From NCBI GenBank assembly GCA_023415825.1, contig JAEZJF010000013.1, positions 310,001 to 374,000 of the forward strand: a stretch of DNA of 64,000 nt, read 5' to 3'. Made by a program: the position numbers and the translations under genes. This DNA is from Bacillota bacterium (GTDB taxonomy: Bacteria; Bacillota; Clostridia; DSM-8532). This document shows, piece by piece, positions 9,695 through 18,369 of this stretch. How positions within the stretch are numbered: position 1 is the stretch's first letter; every line of letters starts with the position of its first letter. Below the pieces are notes generated by a model that was not told where the DNA came from, did not search any database, and saw nothing but the letters and a program-made list of their open reading frames with translations.

Positions 9695-10468
9695 ATGTCG
9701 GCATCTGTTTCTCAGAGGCAGCAGGAATTATGGAAAAGATACAGCGAATTAAAGGAAGCTGTCATCAAAGAGCAGTTAATTATTGAATATGCCGATCTGG
9801 TCAAGTTTGTGGCTGGTCGCTTAAGCATTTATTTTGGCTCTAACGTAGAATATGATGATTTGGTAGGCTATGGCGTATTTGGCCTTATTGATGCCATCGA
9901 TAAATTTGATTTGTCTAAGAAGGTCAAGTTTGAGACTTATGCCTCACTTAGAATAAGGGGCGCCATTATAGATTCTATCAGGGAACAGGATTGGGCACCC
10001 CGATCTTTGAGAAAAAAGGGCAAGGAGCTTGAGAAGGCTTATTTTGAGATAGAGAACCAATTGGGGCACTCGGCATCGGATCAGGAAGTAGCTGACAGGC
10101 TTGGCATAACGGCCGATGAACTCAACAAGCTATTACAGGAAGTTAACATGTCCCAGATGATTTCTTTGGAGGATTACCTGGAGCAAAACCATGAAACCGG
10201 CTTCGATCCCCTTTCTATGGACAAGGATATCAATCAGCCCGAACAGCGCATGGAGATTGTCGAGCTTAAGGAAACTCTATCAGAAGCTATTGAGAAGCTG
10301 CCGGAAAAGGAACGCATCGTTGTAACACTCTATTACTACGAAGAATTGACGCTAAAAGAAATCAGCGCCATTATGAAGGTCTCTGAGTCAAGAATTTCAC
10401 AGCTTCATACCAAAGCCATTATGAGGATGAGAGGTAAATTGGAGAGGCAGAAGAGCGCGATCCTGTAA
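9695..10468 (+). CDS. fliA: Flagellar sigma factor (FliA/SigD/WhiG family)
   Basis: Sigma-70 family factor that directs transcription of late flagellar and chemotaxis genes. About 257 aa from this start. Region 2 is clear (YADLVKFVAGRL, DLVGYGVFGLIDAIDKFD, FETYASLRIRGAIIDSIREQDW), followed by region 3 and a region 4 helix-turn-helix (ELTLKEISAIMKVSESRISQLHTKAI). I prefer the ATG at 9695 over the upstream GTG at 9659, because GGAGG at 9685-9689 is spaced 5 bp from it and the product then starts MSASVSQRQQELWKRY, a normal family N terminus. It lies 12 bp before the FapA-like gene. Confidence 0.94.
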   Translation: MSASVSQRQQELWKRYSELKEAVIKEQLIIEYADLVKFVAGRLSIYFGSNVEYDDLVGYGVFGLIDAIDKFDLSKKVKFETYASLRIRGAIIDSIREQDWAPRSLRKKGKELEKAYFEIENQLGHSASDQEVADRLGITADELNKLLQEVNMSQMISLEDYLEQNHETGFDPLSMDKDINQPEQRMEIVELKETLSEAIEKLPEKERIVVTLYYYEELTLKEISAIMKVSESRISQLHTKAIMRMRGKLERQKSAIL

Positions 10469-10479
10469 GGAGTTTTGAA

Positions 10480-12090
10480 ATGCAAGAGGAAAACATTCAC
10501 AAAATTTCTGGCTATAGCTTGACCTATGAAAAAGACGGTGTCTATCTCACGGTCTCTAAACCTGTGGACTTTTTTTCTCGAATAAACGAAACTGATTTTC
10601 TTAATATCATTCACAGAAAAAAAATTCGTAATTTCAATGCCAATACCATAGCCGATGCCATTAAACGCTGTGATGGCGAACCCGTAAAAATAGCAGAGCC
10701 CCAGGAAGAGGCTAAGGTTGATTGTTCAGTTGAGGCCGTTGTCTCTCAAGATAAAATGAAAGCCTTTGTTGTATTGATCCCGCCTGAAGGTGATGGGGCG
10801 CCTCCAACCGTAGGGGCTATTGTACAGGCCTTGTATTCAAAAGGCGTTGTCTTTGGTATGAGCGAGGAGAAAATCAAAGAGCTGGCGACAAATCCCGTTT
10901 ACAATAGACAGGTGCTGGTTGCCGAGGGTATGAGCCCTCAAAACGGGAAAAACGGAGAAGTGCGTTATCTCATTGATATTAATAAGGACAGAAAACCCGC
11001 TATCATGGAAGACGGAACTGTCAACTTTAAAGATATGAATTTGATTGAAAATATCATCAAAGGTCAAAAGCTTGCTGAGCTCATCCCGCCCATACCCGGA
11101 AGGCATGGAAAAAATCTTGTGGGAGCAGAGCTGAAGGCTATCGACGGCAAACCTGCGGTCATTCACAGAGGTAGAAATGTTGTCTTAAGCTCTGATGGTC
11201 AGGCGCTCTTTGCAGATATTGACGGCCAGCTCCTTTATGCCGATGGAAAGATAAGCGTTTTTGCGACTCATGAGGTTAAGGCCGATGTAGATAATTCAAC
11301 CGGTAATATCAAGTTTATCGGAAATGTCGTCGTCCGGGGTAATGTTCTTTCGGGGTTTGAAATTGAGGCCGGGGGATACATTGAAGTTAACGGAGTTGCG
11401 GAAGGTGCGACCTTAAAGGCTGGCGGTGATATCATCTTAAAGAGAGGCATGGTTGGCAACAATAAGGGAGTGCTCGTAGCCGGAGGAGACATCATCGCAA
11501 AATTCATTGAAAGCTCAACTATAGAAGCGCGTGGTGATATCAAGGCTGAGGCTGTCATGCATAGCGATATCAAGTGTGGAAACAAGCTTGAACTTGGTGG
11601 CAGGAAAGCCCTCCTGGTAGGCGGTACTGTCCGCGTCGGGAGGCTTGTAGAGCTTAAATATCTGGGCAGCCAGATGTCGACGGCGACAGTTGTGGAAGTA
11701 GGCGTGGATCCCCATCTTCGCGAGCGCCTTAAATTTCTGAAGGGTGACCTGATCAAGATGGAGGAGGGTCTTTTAAAGTCCAATCAAGCCATTACCCTCC
11801 TAAATAAACTAAAAAATATCGGTGAGCTTTCCCTTGAAAAGCGTGAAATTCTGGCTAAGAGTACACGTGCTAAATTCTACCATGAGAATAAGCTTCAGGA
11901 ATACAAAAAAGAGATTGCAGACATCGAAGAAAAGCTCCAGCATGGTGCAAACGGAAGAATCAGGGTATTGGGTAGCGTATATCCAGGGGTAAAGATTGCC
12001 ATTGGTAACAGCATGATGTATATTAAAGAAGAGGCTCAATATTGTACACTTTTTAGTGATGGGGTTGATATCCGTTTCGGAGGGTTATAG
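10480..12090 (+). CDS. FapA-like beta-helix protein (DUF342)
   Basis: 536 aa protein of the FapA/DUF342 family: a long N-terminal region, then a right-handed beta-helix with repeated GGDI, GNVVVRGNV and EARGDIKAEAV turns (about residues 265-400), then a coiled-coil C-terminal region (about 405-500). Some relatives are flagellar assembly proteins (FapA) and others are polymerisation-linked. Its position after the sigma factor fits a flagellar assembly role, but the exact function is not established. A strong AGGAG site precedes the ATG. Confidence 0.85.
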   Translation: MQEENIHKISGYSLTYEKDGVYLTVSKPVDFFSRINETDFLNIIHRKKIRNFNANTIADAIKRCDGEPVKIAEPQEEAKVDCSVEAVVSQDKMKAFVVLIPPEGDGAPPTVGAIVQALYSKGVVFGMSEEKIKELATNPVYNRQVLVAEGMSPQNGKNGEVRYLIDINKDRKPAIMEDGTVNFKDMNLIENIIKGQKLAELIPPIPGRHGKNLVGAELKAIDGKPAVIHRGRNVVLSSDGQALFADIDGQLLYADGKISVFATHEVKADVDNSTGNIKFIGNVVVRGNVLSGFEIEAGGYIEVNGVAEGATLKAGGDIILKRGMVGNNKGVLVAGGDIIAKFIESSTIEARGDIKAEAVMHSDIKCGNKLELGGRKALLVGGTVRVGRLVELKYLGSQMSTATVVEVGVDPHLRERLKFLKGDLIKMEEGLLKSNQAITLLNKLKNIGELSLEKREILAKSTRAKFYHENKLQEYKKEIADIEEKLQHGANGRIRVLGSVYPGVKIAIGNSMMYIKEEAQYCTLFSDGVDIRFGGL

Positions 12091-12103
12091 TGGAGGAATC
12101 TGT

Positions 12104-12427
12104 ATGTCAATAAGACCGGTAGATTACCAGATACTCATGCCAAAAGTCAATGAAATGGCTAAAATTCAGAGTTCCGAGCATCAAAAGGTTATGGGTCAGG
12201 TCCAGCAGCAAGCAGAGAGCTCAATCAAACAAGCCCATCAGGATACCCAAAGCGTGCATTCCCAAAAGGAAGCACAGAAAACCGTCATAACAGAGAAACA
12301 AAAAAATCAAGGCAGAGGCAAAGGTCAGGAGAAGAAGGAAAAGGACGCTCAGGATGAGAACAAGAAAAAATCAGATCAGTTAAAACCAAGGATTCAGGGG
12401 CGGCATACTATTGATATCAGACTATAA
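12104..12427 (+). CDS. Small charged protein of the flagellar operon, unknown
   Basis: About 107 aa. It starts MSIRPVDYQILMPKVNEMAK, a pattern I associate with small hypothetical proteins at this position in clostridial flagellar operons. The rest is rich in Gln, Lys and Glu (about residues 25-95) and probably coiled or disordered. No catalytic motif is visible. I chose the ATG at 12104 because GGAGGAATCTGT precedes it; a longer in-frame start at 12056 would overlap the FapA-like gene and has no ribosome site. Confidence 0.7.
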   Translation: MSIRPVDYQILMPKVNEMAKIQSSEHQKVMGQVQQQAESSIKQAHQDTQSVHSQKEAQKTVITEKQKNQGRGKGQEKKEKDAQDENKKKSDQLKPRIQGRHTIDIRL

Positions 12428-12495
12428 AATATGAATTTTTACATATACAAAAAGGTCATGATTTACTTAAGATAAAATGATAGAGGTGTTCTAAA

Positions 12496-13044
12496 ATGGC
12501 AGTGTTCTTTACTTGCATTATTTTAATCGGATCGGTCATTACCCTAGTTGCTTTTTTTCTAATGTTGGCTGAAAAACGCCGTCTTCATGATTACCGCACC
12601 GATGTGAAAGAAAAAAAAGAAGACTTGATAAAGGTTATTGAGGATGCAGAAGAGCTCATTTCCGAAATGAACCGTTTTTCTGATTATGTTGTTACTCAGA
12701 TTGAAGAAAAGCATACAAGTCTGACAGGTTCCATCAAGGAGGCCGAATTGAAAATCGAGCTTTTCAATTCACCGTTAAAGCCGGTGGAGCGCGTTAATGC
12801 CGCACCTTTATATGATGAGGCGTCTATTGAAAAAATCATTGAGGAAAAGCAGCCAGCCGCGGATAGCCATACAAGCCTGGAGAATCAGACAATCCCTATT
12901 CGTAAGGGCAAGGTACTAACTTTTGATGTCAAGCGCCGGGAAATCATGAAGCTTGCCAAAAAAGGACTGGACAGTACTGAAATTGCTCGTCAATTGAATT
13001 GTGGCAAGGGAGAAATTGAACTGATTGCCAGAATGGGAAGGTAA
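12496..13044 (+). CDS. Membrane-anchored coiled-coil protein with C-terminal HTH-like segment
   Basis: 182 aa: an N-terminal membrane helix (about residues 3-25), a Glu/Lys-rich coiled coil (about 30-85), a variable linker, and a C-terminal segment EIMKLAKKGLDSTEIARQLNCGKGEIELIARMGR. The last segment looks like a small helix-turn-helix of the kind found in DUF6115-type proteins of clostridial flagellar operons. It could tether something at the membrane; the function is unknown. AGAGGTG precedes the start, and a short AT-rich gap of 68 bp separates it from the gene before. Confidence 0.7.
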   Translation: MAVFFTCIILIGSVITLVAFFLMLAEKRRLHDYRTDVKEKKEDLIKVIEDAEELISEMNRFSDYVVTQIEEKHTSLTGSIKEAELKIELFNSPLKPVERVNAAPLYDEASIEKIIEEKQPAADSHTSLENQTIPIRKGKVLTFDVKRREIMKLAKKGLDSTEIARQLNCGKGEIELIARMGR

Positions 13045-13050
13045 TTTCAA

Positions 13051-13449
13051 GTGAAGCTGATTGATGGGAAAAGCGTTCTTCTGGGAATGGGTTTGGGAAT
13101 CATTCTGACCTCACTGCTCGGCGTTGTTTTTTTTATGGGGTATAAGCCGGAGCTCTCTGATACGGAAGTCATCGGATTGGCCCGGAAGCTGGGTATGGTA
13201 GATCGCTTTGAACAGGGAGAAGATATCAAGAGAAAGGCTGACGGCACCCTTCTTTTCATCGTTCACCAAAATGAATCCTATACAGAGGTCTCAAAAAGAC
13301 TTTATGACGCCGGAATCATTGAAAGCTCCATTGAGTTTGAGATTATGATAAAGAAGGAAAAGCTTGAACAATCCATAAAGGCCGGAACGTACAGCGTTAG
13401 CTTCAAGGATGATGCCAAGGCCATTATAGAAAAGATTACATCCGAGTAG
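13051..13449 (+). CDS. Short YceG/MltG-like membrane protein
   Basis: 132 aa with one N-terminal membrane helix (about residues 9-30). The outside domain has the sequence LLFIVHQNESYTEVSKRLYDAGIIESSIEFEIMIKKEKLEQSIKAGTY split over about residues 65-115, which resembles the N-terminal LysM-like part of the lytic transglycosylase MltG (YceG). The catalytic domain is absent, so it is probably not an enzyme by itself. It starts with GTG after GGAAGG and ends the flagellar operon; no clear terminator follows before the tRNA promoter. Confidence 0.65.
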   Translation: MKLIDGKSVLLGMGLGIILTSLLGVVFFMGYKPELSDTEVIGLARKLGMVDRFEQGEDIKRKADGTLLFIVHQNESYTEVSKRLYDAGIIESSIEFEIMIKKEKLEQSIKAGTYSVSFKDDAKAIIEKITSE

Positions 13450-13553
13450 TAAAGTTAAGGGCCGGAAATGTCAAAGCACAGCCCCCTCTACAGGCAAAAG
13501 AATAATTAAGGTAAGGTTTAAGAAATCTATTATGAATGGCAGTCATACAAGTC

Positions 13554-13582
13554 TTGATTTTAAAAGTGCCATGTGCTAATAT
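13554..13582 (+). promoter_or_regulatory. Promoter of the tRNA-Leu gene
   Basis: TTGATT (13554-13559) and TAATAT (13577-13582) are separated by 17 bp and end 13 bp before the mature tRNA, which is the expected distance for a stable-RNA promoter. Confidence 0.75.
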
Positions 13583-13595
13583 AGAAAAGCAACAT

Positions 13596-13682
13596 GCCGA
13601 TGTGATGGAATTGGCAGACGTAGTGGACTCAAAATCCACCGGTGGCAACACCGTGCCGGTTCGAGTCCGGCCATCGGCACCA
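13596..13682 (+). tRNA. tRNA-Leu (anticodon CAA)
   Basis: An 87-nt type II (long variable arm) tRNA. The acceptor stem pairs GCCGATG (13596-13602) with CATCGGC (13672-13678), followed by discriminator A and encoded CCA. The anticodon stem is GTGGA/TCCAC around the loop CTCAAAA, giving anticodon CAA, which reads UUG. The variable arm follows, and the T arm is GCCGG-TTCGAGT-CCGGC. It marks the junction between the motility operon and the accessory genes. Confidence 0.96.
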
Positions 13683-13693
13683 GTACGATAGAG

Positions 13694-13737
13694 ATGGGAT
13701 CATGTTATTGCTTATTTTAGCGATTATGTGATCCCAT
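13694..13737 (+). terminator. Possible terminator hairpin after the tRNA
   Basis: ATGGGATCA (13694-13702) is inverted at 13729-13737 (TGATCCCAT), with a long AT-rich loop that can pair partly. Only a weak T-rich stretch follows, so this is a modest candidate terminator for the tRNA transcript. Confidence 0.4.
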
Positions 13738-13870
13738 TCTATATTTTATAAAAACTGTAAAACCGTCCTCCGTCCCTGCAAGGCGGTGTTTTTCCCTAGC
13801 TTTAAAAGTAAAATTGGCACAAGTGGAAATTCAGTAGAAACGAAATATTTTATATTTTACCGTTTTAAAA

Positions 13871-13921
13871 TGTTCCTAGAAATTCCGAAGTGTTTTTATA
13901 TGCACGGAAAGTGTTCTTATA
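13871..13921 (+). repeat. Three phased 10-bp direct repeats
   Basis: TGTTCCTAGA (13871), TGTTTTTATA (13891) and TGTTCTTATA (13912) repeat at 20 and 21 bp, two turns of DNA. They lie 130-180 bp upstream of the 2-hydroxyacid dehydrogenase promoter and could be a stacked activator site. The rest of the gap 13740-14020 is AT-rich and I see no gene in it. Confidence 0.4.
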
Positions 13922-14023
13922 ATATATAGAATTCTCTGAATTTTTAATATGGATAAAAATATAAAATCCCATATATGCATTTGATGCAAAAAATCTGACG
14001 AGAAAACCGACATAATAACAAAA

Positions 14024-14059
14024 TATTATACGGTATTATGGTCGTAATGCAGTATAATA
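14024..14059 (+). promoter_or_regulatory. Palindromic operator/-10 region of the 2-hydroxyacid dehydrogenase gene
   Basis: A 36-bp imperfect palindrome. The left arm begins TATTATACGGTATTA and the right arm ends TAATGCAGTATAATA. It includes a perfect TATAAT (14053-14058) about 50 bp before the gene. The right half GTAATGCAGTATAATA (14044-14059) recurs exactly at 33180-33195, upstream of the other 2-hydroxyacid dehydrogenase gene. I infer a shared dimeric regulator binding over the promoter. Confidence 0.6.
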
Positions 14060-14110
14060 AGCGCATACAATGAAAGAAATAAAACACATCTTGAAACAGG
14101 AGGTCTGTGT

Positions 14111-15058
14111 ATGAACATTATGATTATGGAATCGCTGGGCATTTCTCTGGAGGAATTGAACGCACTGAAAGTGCCTTTCGAGGAAATGAACTGTATATTT
14201 AAATGCTATGAGAAAACCACTGACATTACCAGGCTTATAGAACAGGCACAGGATGCTGACGTTATGATTCTTGCAAATATGGCTATGCCGGCAGAGGTAA
14301 TCAACGCTTGTCCAGAGCTCAAATTTATCGATATTGCTTTTACAGGTGTAGACCATGTAGCCATGGATACGGCACGAGCAAGAAATATTGTAGTCAGTAA
14401 CGCTTCCGGCTATTCCAATGAGTCTGTCGCAGAGCTGGGCGTTGGAATGGTATTGGCGCTGTTGCGTAATATACCTCAGGTTGAAAAACGCTGCCGCAGT
14501 GGAATGACCAAAGAAGGCCTTGTGGGCTATGAGCTGAAAGGCAAGACCGTAGGTATTATTGGCTTAGGAAACATAGGAAAAAGATCAGCTGAACTATACC
14601 ACGCTTTCGGCTGCCGGATCCTGGCTAAAAGCCGTTCCTTTAACCATATCCTCCCGAATTATATCGAGCAGGTTTCCTTGGAGGTATTGCTTTCACAGTC
14701 AGATATTGTGTTACTGCATTGTCCATTGAACGAATCTACCCGAGGAATGATTAACAGTGCTACATTAAACTTGATGAAATCTACGGCTGTCTTGATTAAT
14801 CTGGCTCGCGGGCCGGTGGTTGTGACCAAGGATCTGGCAGATGCACTGAACAACGATTTGATAGCCGGAGCGGCGATTGATGTATTTGACAAGGAGCCTC
14901 CTTTGGATGCGGATGAGCCTTTGCTACACGCCAAGAATACAATTGTCACACCCCATATCGCATTTGCAACTAAGGAATCCATGAGTCTGCGCGCCAATAT
15001 TGTATTTGAAAATCTTAGGGCTTGGATGAATGGTGACCCCAAAAACATAGTAAAATAA
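14111..15058 (+). CDS. D-isomer-specific 2-hydroxyacid dehydrogenase
   Basis: NAD(P)-dependent reduction of a 2-keto acid to a D-2-hydroxy acid, or the reverse; close relatives act on glycerate/hydroxypyruvate, lactate or phosphoglycerate. The 315 aa protein has a Rossmann motif GIIGLGNIG (about residues 147-155), the substrate-binding Arg in NLARGPVV (about 235), a Glu in FDKEPPLDADEPLL (about 263) and the catalytic His in TPHIAFAT (about 284). The start is set by AGGAGG 9 bp upstream. It is monocistronic by position and faces the convergent GH3 gene. The substrate is not determined by sequence. Confidence 0.85.
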   Translation: MNIMIMESLGISLEELNALKVPFEEMNCIFKCYEKTTDITRLIEQAQDADVMILANMAMPAEVINACPELKFIDIAFTGVDHVAMDTARARNIVVSNASGYSNESVAELGVGMVLALLRNIPQVEKRCRSGMTKEGLVGYELKGKTVGIIGLGNIGKRSAELYHAFGCRILAKSRSFNHILPNYIEQVSLEVLLSQSDIVLLHCPLNESTRGMINSATLNLMKSTAVLINLARGPVVVTKDLADALNNDLIAGAAIDVFDKEPPLDADEPLLHAKNTIVTPHIAFATKESMSLRANIVFENLRAWMNGDPKNIVK

Positions 15059-15190
15059 GCCTTTTAAAGGTAAGTCGTCAAATAAGTTAGGTGAAAATAA
15101 GAGCTTTCACAATGAAAAAGTGGGCTCTTTTTCATTGCAAGATAATGGTATACCGGAAAATCATGCAAGAGAGACCCACATCGGGTTTGA

Positions 15191-15226
15191 TAAAAAGAAA
15201 GTGGGGTTGCTACTCCACTTTCTCTC
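15191..15226 (-). terminator. Terminator of the GH3/HAD transcript
   Basis: GAAAGTGG and CCACTTTC (15197-15204 and 15215-15222) form a strong stem with extra pairs inside. On the minus strand the stem is followed directly by TTTTT, so it ends the minus-strand operon; it may also act weakly for the convergent plus-strand gene. Confidence 0.75.
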
Positions 15227-15269
15227 TATTTTTCGAGCTCATACACTTAATCTGTTGTATCAGATACCA

Positions 15270-17060
15270 CTAAAACCTGGTGTCCATCATGCCGCAAAAT
15301 GCATCAACAGGACTTATACCTGTAAAATTGCTTTCTCCCTCAATCTTTGCAACAAAGGCCTCCACTGATGACTCCTGTGCATCGTAGCAATTTATGTAGT
15401 TTTTGACCTGAGAGACATCGGCCAGATGGAATGGGCAGTTAAACGAAACAAATATTGTCGGAATCTCGTTTACATACCACGGATTATCCCATCCGCCCTT
15501 GCTTATTTTCCATTCTAGACGCTGAGTTGTCCGCATCGTCGAAGATACGTTTGCCACACAAATAACCAAATCATACTGATCTGTCAGCGAAGATATACTT
15601 GTCTTCATTCCATACGCTCCCTTTTTGGAGAGTTGTTTTCTTTCAGCAAGCCGCTGCTCGGGAGACAAGGCAGCCATCTTTTTCATGAAAGCCTCCATAG
15701 GATCTACATAGAATTCAACAGTATGCCCTCGCTGCTCTAGTTTTTCTTTCAGGCTGCCGATTAGTTTGCTGCCGTCAGCACCTAACCCTGCCATTGCCAT
15801 AATCGGGCTGGGCTCAGGTCCCACGGGAACAATAAGAATTCGTTTGTATTTGGTGATTGGAAAAATATTTTCTCCGACTTGTTTTACCAGTGTAATGGCT
15901 TTATCCGAAACCTCATCGGAAACCTTTTTGTGTTCAGTACACCCGATAATATCCAGCATCTCTTTTGCGGGGAATTGATCCATGGTAAAGGTATCAAGAC
16001 CGGCCAGAGCTTTCAGCCCAAGGATTCGCATCAATGCGTCATGCAACCGTTCTTCAGTCAGTCTGCCGTCGTGAAGTGCTTCTGTCATATATTGAATATC
16101 TTCCTCGTAATCGTTATAGAACAGGAACATATCACAGCCGGCCATGATAGACTGTGGGATGAGTTCGCTGCGCTTTGCACGTCCGGCAAGGCCAACCATA
16201 TGGCTTGCGTCAGTCACGATCAATCCGTTGAAACCTAACTGCACATGTAACAAGTCTGTCAGAATCTCTTTTGATAGGGTTGCAGGCAGATATTCATCGT
16301 CTTTCACGGAGGGATTGTATTTTTTCTGGTATGCAGGAAGCATAATATGTCCGGGCATTAAGGATTGGACGCCTGCATCTATCATGCCTCGGTATACCTT
16401 CCCGTAAGTTGCATCCCATTCTTCGCAGGTGAGACTGTTAATACTGGTAGCAATATGGGGATCCCGCTCATCTACGCCATCACCCGGAAAGTGCTTCATC
16501 GCACACAGAATTCCGCTCTCTGAGATACCCCGAAAATACTCTTTTGAAAATTCTAACACCATATCCGGATCATTACCAAATGCACGGGTGGAAATAGCCG
16601 GATTACGCCAGTTAAGTGTCAGGTCTACAATGGGTGCAAATGCCCAGTTCGATCCGGTAGCGCGTGTCTCCTTTCCGCATATTTGGCCCATCTTATAGGC
16701 GTAGCTGCTGTCGCCTGTCGCTGCAACCTTAACTTGCTGCCCGACATTTGTCCCATCGCTGGTTGCGCCGTTACCGCCTGATTCTACATTGACAGCCGAA
16801 AGGACAGGGATCTTACTGTACTTCTGGAACAGGCGGTTCATATTATACATTTCTTCTTTTTTACGGGGATTAAAGCGGATAGCACCCATCTTCATGGTTG
16901 TTGCTTCTTCTTTGACAAGTTCTTCGTTGTCAACAGCGCCGGTGAGATGTACGAAAAGTTGCTTAATCTTTTCTTCTTCAGTCATGGAAGCAATCGTGTC
17001 CTGTACCCATTGAATTTTTTTCTCACTTAAGCAATAAGGTTTTTTTGTTAGATCTACCAT
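15270..17060 (-). CDS. GH3 family beta-N-acetylhexosaminidase (NagZ-like)
   Basis: Cleaves terminal beta-linked N-acetylhexosamine, for example from peptidoglycan or host glycans. About 596 aa: an N-terminal GH3 barrel with KHFPGDGVDERDPH (about residue 187 on, holding the NagZ-type Asp-x-His pair) and the nucleophile Asp in LIVTDASHMVGLA (about 280). A C-terminal GH3 domain follows (about 390-596), as in two-domain Bacillus-type NagZ. No signal peptide is visible, so it is likely cytoplasmic. I chose the start at 17060, 7 bp after AGGAG; an in-frame ATG at 17075 overlaps the HAD gene. It is co-transcribed with the HAD gene. Confidence 0.85.
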   Translation of the reverse strand: MVDLTKKPYCLSEKKIQWVQDTIASMTEEEKIKQLFVHLTGAVDNEELVKEEATTMKMGAIRFNPRKKEEMYNMNRLFQKYSKIPVLSAVNVESGGNGATSDGTNVGQQVKVAATGDSSYAYKMGQICGKETRATGSNWAFAPIVDLTLNWRNPAISTRAFGNDPDMVLEFSKEYFRGISESGILCAMKHFPGDGVDERDPHIATSINSLTCEEWDATYGKVYRGMIDAGVQSLMPGHIMLPAYQKKYNPSVKDDEYLPATLSKEILTDLLHVQLGFNGLIVTDASHMVGLAGRAKRSELIPQSIMAGCDMFLFYNDYEEDIQYMTEALHDGRLTEERLHDALMRILGLKALAGLDTFTMDQFPAKEMLDIIGCTEHKKVSDEVSDKAITLVKQVGENIFPITKYKRILIVPVGPEPSPIMAMAGLGADGSKLIGSLKEKLEQRGHTVEFYVDPMEAFMKKMAALSPEQRLAERKQLSKKGAYGMKTSISSLTDQYDLVICVANVSSTMRTTQRLEWKISKGGWDNPWYVNEIPTIFVSFNCPFHLADVSQVKNYINCYDAQESSVEAFVAKIEGESNFTGISPVDAFCGMMDTRF

Positions 17061-17071
17061 TGTTTCACTCC

Positions 17072-17917
17072 TCATTTAGCAAAGTTATTTTCAAGCTCAT
17101 TGAGCAATGTCTGCTGATACTGGCCATAGCTGCCGGAAAGAAATATATCAAAATATGTTCTTTGGAACGCCTCCCAGCTTTCCTTTTCACGGTTTGTAAG
17201 TATGGGATAATACCATATGCCGTTTTCGCGGCTGGCATCTACGTCCGGATAGGCGTCGCCTATCATAAGAACATGGTCAGCCTGATATCCTTTATCCAGC
17301 ATCCTGGCAATACACATTTCTTTGGTGCCGACTTCCTGACTGGTCATAACATCGATATATTTTGTCAGACCGTGTGCTGTCCACTCTTCTAAAATCGCAG
17401 ACATATTAGAGCTGCTGATGACAGCAATGTCCACCTTGCCGAAAGCGTATTGGAGTCCCTCCAAAGCGCCCTCAAAAGGCGGTTTATCCTCAGGCGTCAA
17501 TAGAGCGATTTTCTCATTCAACGAAAGCGACCATCGCAGCGCTTTTTGGAGTAAAGGGCTTGGATTTTGTTTTATTTCGTCTTTCAAGCTTTTGTTGGAT
17601 AAATCACCCTTATTAATCCAATTATAAAGAGCTTTTAATTCATCCGGATTAACAGGCAAGAGATTTTCTTTCAGATGGTTCAACATTGAAAAGAGCGCTA
17701 TAAACCTATTTACACCACGTGTTCTATCAAACAAATTAATTTTGTTCCAAATGGTCTGAACCTCAGCCGCGTGTTCAGTCAGTGCCCATTCTTCAATAAG
17801 ACTGGCACCATGGCATTTGATGTGCTTAACATTCATTGCATCGATGACGGTTCCGTCAGAATCAACACAGATAAGCCAGTTGTGACGTTTTGAAAAGGTT
17901 TCTATGGAAGAAATCAT
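17072..17917 (-). CDS. HAD-superfamily phosphatase
   Basis: Predicted cytoplasmic phosphohydrolase, about 281 aa. The N-terminal motif ICVDSDGTVID (Asp nucleophile at about residue 18, Asp+2) and the late motif MIGDAYPDVDASRENGIWYYPI are the HAD signature; a helical cap lies between them. The start at 17917 follows AGGAGGATCC with good spacing; an upstream ATG at 17947 is less likely. It is the first gene of a two-gene minus-strand operon with the GH3 enzyme, so it may act on a phosphorylated sugar from the same route. The substrate is unknown. Confidence 0.75.
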   Translation of the reverse strand: MISSIETFSKRHNWLICVDSDGTVIDAMNVKHIKCHGASLIEEWALTEHAAEVQTIWNKINLFDRTRGVNRFIALFSMLNHLKENLLPVNPDELKALYNWINKGDLSNKSLKDEIKQNPSPLLQKALRWSLSLNEKIALLTPEDKPPFEGALEGLQYAFGKVDIAVISSSNMSAILEEWTAHGLTKYIDVMTSQEVGTKEMCIARMLDKGYQADHVLMIGDAYPDVDASRENGIWYYPILTNREKESWEAFQRTYFDIFLSGSYGQYQQTLLNELENNFAK

Positions 17918-17955
17918 TTTTGGATCCTCCTCTAATATTATTGTCATACCTTAAC

Positions 17956-18327
17956 AGTGTGGTAAGATAGGCCGTTTTATAATAAATTTCTTAACATTAT
18001 ATCTCAGACACGGTTTTCAATAAAAAATGCTCTTGAAAAAAAGCATAACTATAAAACGACATATAAAATTATAGCTTTTTGAATGGTTTTTCCTATAAAC
18101 AGATTTGCTTTGACGTCTGCTGACTCGTGACAATTCGAATTGATTTAGTACATTGAGTATCCTAATCCAGGGCAGTTTAAAATTAAGGCTTATGAGCTGG
18201 ATTAAAGGACAAAAATAACAAGGTGTGAAATAACTAAACTGTATACGGTAAAACGAAAATGTCGCTTGACTTTAGCTTCTTATCCTTTAAGCTTATAATC
18301 AGTGAATCGGAATAGATAGTGTGGTAA
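17956..18327. promoter_or_regulatory. Divergent intergenic region with a repeated AGTGTGGTAA box
   Basis: This roughly 450 bp gap separates the HAD gene (minus) from the importer lipoprotein gene (plus). AGTGTGGTAA occurs at 17956-17965 and again at 18318-18327, one near each gene. TATAAT at 18294-18299 is a likely -10 for the lipoprotein gene; TTGACT (18266-18271) sits too far (22 bp), and TTTAGC at 17 bp is weak, so an activator may be needed. I see no gene in the gap. Confidence 0.4.
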
Positions 18328-18369
18328 TTAAAAACAATCCTAAATGAACAGAATAAAGGAGGACCCAAA

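Noticed and set aside
12056..12103. Longer start of the small flagellar-operon gene at 12056
   Set aside because: It overlaps the FapA-like gene and lacks a ribosome site; GGAGG precedes the ATG at 12104.
13750..13796. Terminator-like AAAACCG / CGGTGTTTTT pair after the tRNA
   Set aside because: The arms need gaps and mismatches to pair, so I did not list it as a terminator.
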